NCBI GenBank assembly: GCA_011620845.1
Contig: WOYJ01000094.1
Span: forward strand, 1-10,645
DNA: 10,645 nt
Reading direction: 5' to 3'
From: Methanobacteriaceae archaeon
GTDB taxonomy: Archaea > Methanobacteriota > Methanobacteria > Methanobacteriales > Methanobacteriaceae
Positions 6,379 to 10,645 of this stretch are shown piece by piece. The notes below the pieces were generated by a model. It ran no database searches and was not told the DNA's origin. It was given only the letters and a program-made list of their open reading frames with translations. Positions within the stretch are counted from its first letter, which is position 1, and each line of letters starts with the position of its first letter. Both the position numbers and the translations under genes were made by a program.

Positions 6379-6429
6379 TAAAGATATTAAAGTAAATATA
6401 GACCAATAAGTTAGATTACTATCATCTAT

Positions 6430-6438
6430 ACTATATTA
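6430..6438 (+). promoter_or_regulatory. candidate box A of rpl10e
   Basis: ACTATATTA lies about 50 bp before the rpl10e ATG. A start site about 25 bp downstream gives a leader of about 24 nt, enough to include the strong AAAGGAGG. Confidence 0.4.
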
Positions 6439-6467
6439 TTTAATGGATCTTATTTAATCAATTTCAT

Positions 6468-6475
6468 AAAGGAGG
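6468..6475 (+). promoter_or_regulatory. strong ribosome binding site of rpl10e
   Basis: AAAGGAGG with a 7-nt spacer to the ATG at 6483, the strongest Shine-Dalgarno sequence in the window, as expected for a ribosomal protein gene. Confidence 0.8.
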
Positions 6476-6482
6476 ACTATTA

Positions 6483-6965
6483 ATGGTTAGAGCATACACA
6501 AGAAAAGATTATATCCGGAAAATTCCTGGTTCCAGGATTGTTCAATATGATATGGGTAATCTCTCAGCGGAGTTTCCTTTAACAGTTAGTCTGGAAGTTA
6601 AAGAGCCGGCACAACTCTCGCACAATGCACTGGAAGCGGCTAGAATCGCTTCAAACAGATACATGCAGAGGAAATCCGGAAGAATGGGATATCACCTGAA
6701 GATCAGGGTATACCCCCACCACATAGTGAGGGAAAACCCCATGGCCACCGGTGCCGGTGCAGACCGTGTACAGGACGGAATGCGGAAGGCCTTCGGTAAA
6801 CCAGTAAGTTCTGTAGCATTAGTCAAGGCAAACCAGAAGATCTTAACCATAAGAACTAATAAAAGGAACTTTAAGGATGCTAAAGAAGCTTTAAGAAGAG
6901 CGGCCATGAAATTCCCTGTTCCCTGCAGGATCGTAGTGGACAAGGGTGCTGAACTGGTTAAATAA
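6483..6965 (+). CDS. rpl10e: large ribosomal subunit protein uL16 (archaeal L10e)
   Basis: A 160-aa archaeal/eukaryotic-type L10e, the uL16 protein of the 50S subunit that sits near the peptidyl-transferase centre and the A-site tRNA elbow and is added late in subunit assembly. Recognisable family features are the basic N-terminus (VRAYTRKDY), the LSHNALEAARIASNRY helix at 45-60, RVYPHHIVREN at 75-85, the hallmark AGADRVQDGMRKAFGKP at 91-107, and RAAMKFPVP at 139-147. The ATG start is fixed by an AAAGGAGG site 7 nt upstream. The gene is divergent from cooC and is followed by a T6 run (6972-6977), then ppsA 60 bp on, so it is probably a separately transcribed gene outside the main ribosomal operons. 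Length is normal for the family and nothing is missing. Confidence 0.97.
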   Translation: MVRAYTRKDYIRKIPGSRIVQYDMGNLSAEFPLTVSLEVKEPAQLSHNALEAARIASNRYMQRKSGRMGYHLKIRVYPHHIVRENPMATGAGADRVQDGMRKAFGKPVSSVALVKANQKILTIRTNKRNFKDAKEALRRAAMKFPVPCRIVVDKGAELVK

Positions 6966-6979
6966 ACTTCATTTTTTAC
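6966..6979 (+). terminator. T-run after rpl10e
   Basis: T6 at 6972-6977 follows the stop codon by a few bases, in the 60-bp gap before ppsA. No strong hairpin is visible. Confidence 0.4.
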
Positions 6980-7025
6980 CTAAATAAAGTAAAATATCTT
7001 AAAAAACTAAAAGAGTTGTTTTAGC

Positions 7026-9320
<2,295 letters not shown>

Positions 9321-9337
9321 AATGGGATAACAAATTA

Positions 9338-9366
9338 ATTTTTTTAATTTTTTTTACATTCTTTTT
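9338..9366 (+). terminator. multiple T-run terminator after ppsA
   Basis: Three runs, T7 (9339-9345), T8 (9348-9355) and T5 (9362-9366), lie just after the ppsA stop, the typical archaeal intrinsic arrangement. They suggest mfnA has its own promoter, though its 40-bp upstream space is small. Confidence 0.55.
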
Positions 9367-9406
9367 ATCTACAGGCTAAAACATCTACTTTTTAAAGGCA
9401 TACAAC

Positions 9407-10555
9407 ATGGAAGAGAAAGGAATTACCAAGGACAGAGTATTCGAATTACTCAGAAACTATAAAAAACGAGATATGACCCATAGATCAGGCAGGATCCTGG
9501 GATCCATGTGCACTTGTCCCCATGAAGTGGGGCTCAAGGCCTACCACATGTTTCTGGAATCCAACCTGGGAGACCCCGGACTTTTCCAGGGTACCAAGAC
9601 CATGGAAAACGAAGTCATAGCCATACTCGGCCAATTACTGGGGAAAAGTGATGTTTATGGCCATATAATCACCGGTGGGACCGAAGCCAATATAATGGCC
9701 ATGAGAGCCGCCCGGAACATGCGTAGAATAAAAGATCCAGAGATAATCGTCCCAAAATCAGCGCACTTTTCCTTCAAAAAAGCAGCAGATATACTGTGCC
9801 TCAACATGAGGGAAGCCCAGCTTGATAACCAATATCGTGTGGATATCAACTCGGTAAAAGAGCTGATCTCGGATAAAACCGTAGCTGTAGTTGGTATAGC
9901 CGGGACCACAGAGTTAGGGAAGATAGACCCTATTGAAGAGCTTTCAGATATCTGTCTGGAGAGGGAAATATTCCTCCATGTGGACGCGGCATTCGGCGGA
10001 TTTTCAATCCCCTTCCTAAACCAGGTAGGTTATGATCTTCCTAAATTTGATTTCTCACTCTCAGGAGTTTGTTCGGTAACCATAGATCCCCATAAGATGG
10101 GATTGGCACCCATACCCACCGGGGGAATCCTCTTCCGGGATAAGAGCTACCTGGAGGTCATGAGCGTGGAAACCCCCTACTTAACTGAAGAGAACCAATC
10201 CACCATAGTCGGCACCCGTACCGGAGCATCCACCGCAGCAACCTGGGCTTTACTTAAACACCTGGGCTCTGAAGGATACCAGAAGATAGCAAGCAGATGC
10301 ATGGAGTTAACCAAACTCCTCGCCCAGGGAATAAAAGACACCGGTTTCCAACTGATTACAGAACCCCAATTAAATATCGTGGCATTTACTGGGGAAGGAA
10401 TAGCCCCCTGTGACATAGCAAAGCTCCTGGATGAGAAAGGATGGGCCGTATCCATAGCTTCCCATCCCAAGTCTGTAAGGATCATAGTAATGCCCCACGT
10501 GAAAGAAGAACATATCAGGGCCTTTTTAGAGGATCTTAAGGATATCAGGTACTGA
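9407..10555 (+). CDS. mfnA: L-tyrosine decarboxylase (probable dual L-aspartate decarboxylase) MfnA
   Basis: PLP-dependent group II decarboxylase of archaea. MfnA makes tyramine from tyrosine, the first step to the methanofuran core, and archaeal homologues can also form beta-alanine from aspartate for coenzyme A. The 382-aa length is standard for the family. Seen: early region DPGLFQGTK (56-64), PLP-phosphate loop TGGTEANIMAMR (89-100), His120 in KSAHFSF as the residue expected to stack on the PLP ring, Asp193 in HVDAAFGG (191-198) to pair with the pyridine nitrogen, and Schiff-base Lys230 in TIDPHKMG (225-232). SVRIIVMPHV (356-365) lies in the C-terminal small domain. The ATG at 9407 follows AAAGG with an 8-nt spacer. 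T-runs separate it from ppsA. Which substrate dominates in vivo cannot be read from the sequence. Confidence 0.94.
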   Translation: MEEKGITKDRVFELLRNYKKRDMTHRSGRILGSMCTCPHEVGLKAYHMFLESNLGDPGLFQGTKTMENEVIAILGQLLGKSDVYGHIITGGTEANIMAMRAARNMRRIKDPEIIVPKSAHFSFKKAADILCLNMREAQLDNQYRVDINSVKELISDKTVAVVGIAGTTELGKIDPIEELSDICLEREIFLHVDAAFGGFSIPFLNQVGYDLPKFDFSLSGVCSVTIDPHKMGLAPIPTGGILFRDKSYLEVMSVETPYLTEENQSTIVGTRTGASTAATWALLKHLGSEGYQKIASRCMELTKLLAQGIKDTGFQLITEPQLNIVAFTGEGIAPCDIAKLLDEKGWAVSIASHPKSVRIIVMPHVKEEHIRAFLEDLKDIRY

Positions 10556-10575
10556 GACTCAGTTTAATAAATATA

Positions 10576-10645
10576 TCCTAAATCCAAGCCTCCTAAATCC
10601 AAGCCTCCTAAATCCAAGCCTCCTAAATCCAAGCCTCCTAAATCC
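10576..10645. repeat. 15-bp direct tandem repeat, 4.67 copies, cut by window edge
   Basis: The unit TCCTAAATCCAAGCC occurs at 10576, 10591, 10606 and 10621 without a mismatch, and a fifth partial copy (10 nt) fills 10636-10645. It starts 20 bp after the mfnA stop. The 15-bp period keeps frame: two plus frames read PKSKP or LNPSL and two minus frames read GLDLG or LGFRR repeats. No gene can be assigned because the sequence ends here. The unit has no internal dyad like a CRISPR repeat and no spacers. Confidence 0.95.

Noticed and set aside
6314..6482. Small RNA or riboswitch in the cooC-rpl10e spacer
   Set aside because: The 169-bp spacer is AT-rich, with only short inverted repeats and no conserved riboswitch-like core; promoters in both directions explain it.
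10551..10563. Inverted repeat ACTGAG-A-CTCAGT over the mfnA stop codon as a hairpin terminator
   Set aside because: A 1-nt loop cannot fold; opening it to 5 nt leaves only a 4-bp stem, and no T-run follows.
10576..10645. CRISPR array
   Set aside because: The units are contiguous with no spacers, the 15-bp unit is too short, and no cas gene is present.

Overview
The window reads as a piece of the chromosome of a methanogenic archaeon, most likely Methanobacteriaceae (Methanobacterium or a close relative). The grounds are a methanofuran-pathway decarboxylase (mfnA), a seryl-tRNA synthetase of the rare methanogen type, archaeal uL16 (L10e), the KEOPS subunit Pcc1, a long archaeal FKBP, AT-rich spacers with box-A-like elements, T-run terminators and strong AGGAG/AGGTG ribosome binding sites. 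From memory, and not checked here, Methanothermobacter thermautotrophicus has a similar gene order in its serS/ppsA region.

Layout: (1) 1-1368, pyrC (dihydroorotase) on the minus strand, ending near the left edge beside a 20-bp tandem duplication. (2) 1423-3488, plus strand: a HIGH-type nucleotidyltransferase related to bacterial TmcAL, overlapping by 10 bp a SlyD/FKBP-type prolyl isomerase with an acidic tail. (3) 3489-3597, a convergent terminator region. (4) 3598-6313, minus strand: a cooC-like ATPase, pcc1 and serS in transcriptional order, probably one operon. (5) 6314-6482, a divergent promoter region. (6) 6483-10555, plus strand: rpl10e (uL16), ppsA (phosphoenolpyruvate synthase) and mfnA, each followed or separated by T-runs and so probably largely separate units. 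(7) 10576-10645, a 15-bp tandem repeat that runs off the right edge.

Functionally this is core-metabolism and translation territory: pyrimidine synthesis, gluconeogenic PEP formation from pyruvate, coenzyme (methanofuran) synthesis, probable nickel-enzyme maturation, tRNA charging, tRNA t6A modification, a ribosomal protein and a chaperone/isomerase. Nine protein genes cover almost everything; no gap between genes exceeds 170 bp. I see no RNA gene, insertion sequence, CRISPR array or defence cassette, and no convincing undescribed multi-gene system. The most useful leads are the archaeal TmcAL-like protein with its extra N-terminal segment and HhH-like tail, the cooC-pcc1-serS linkage, and the 15-bp repeat at the edge.
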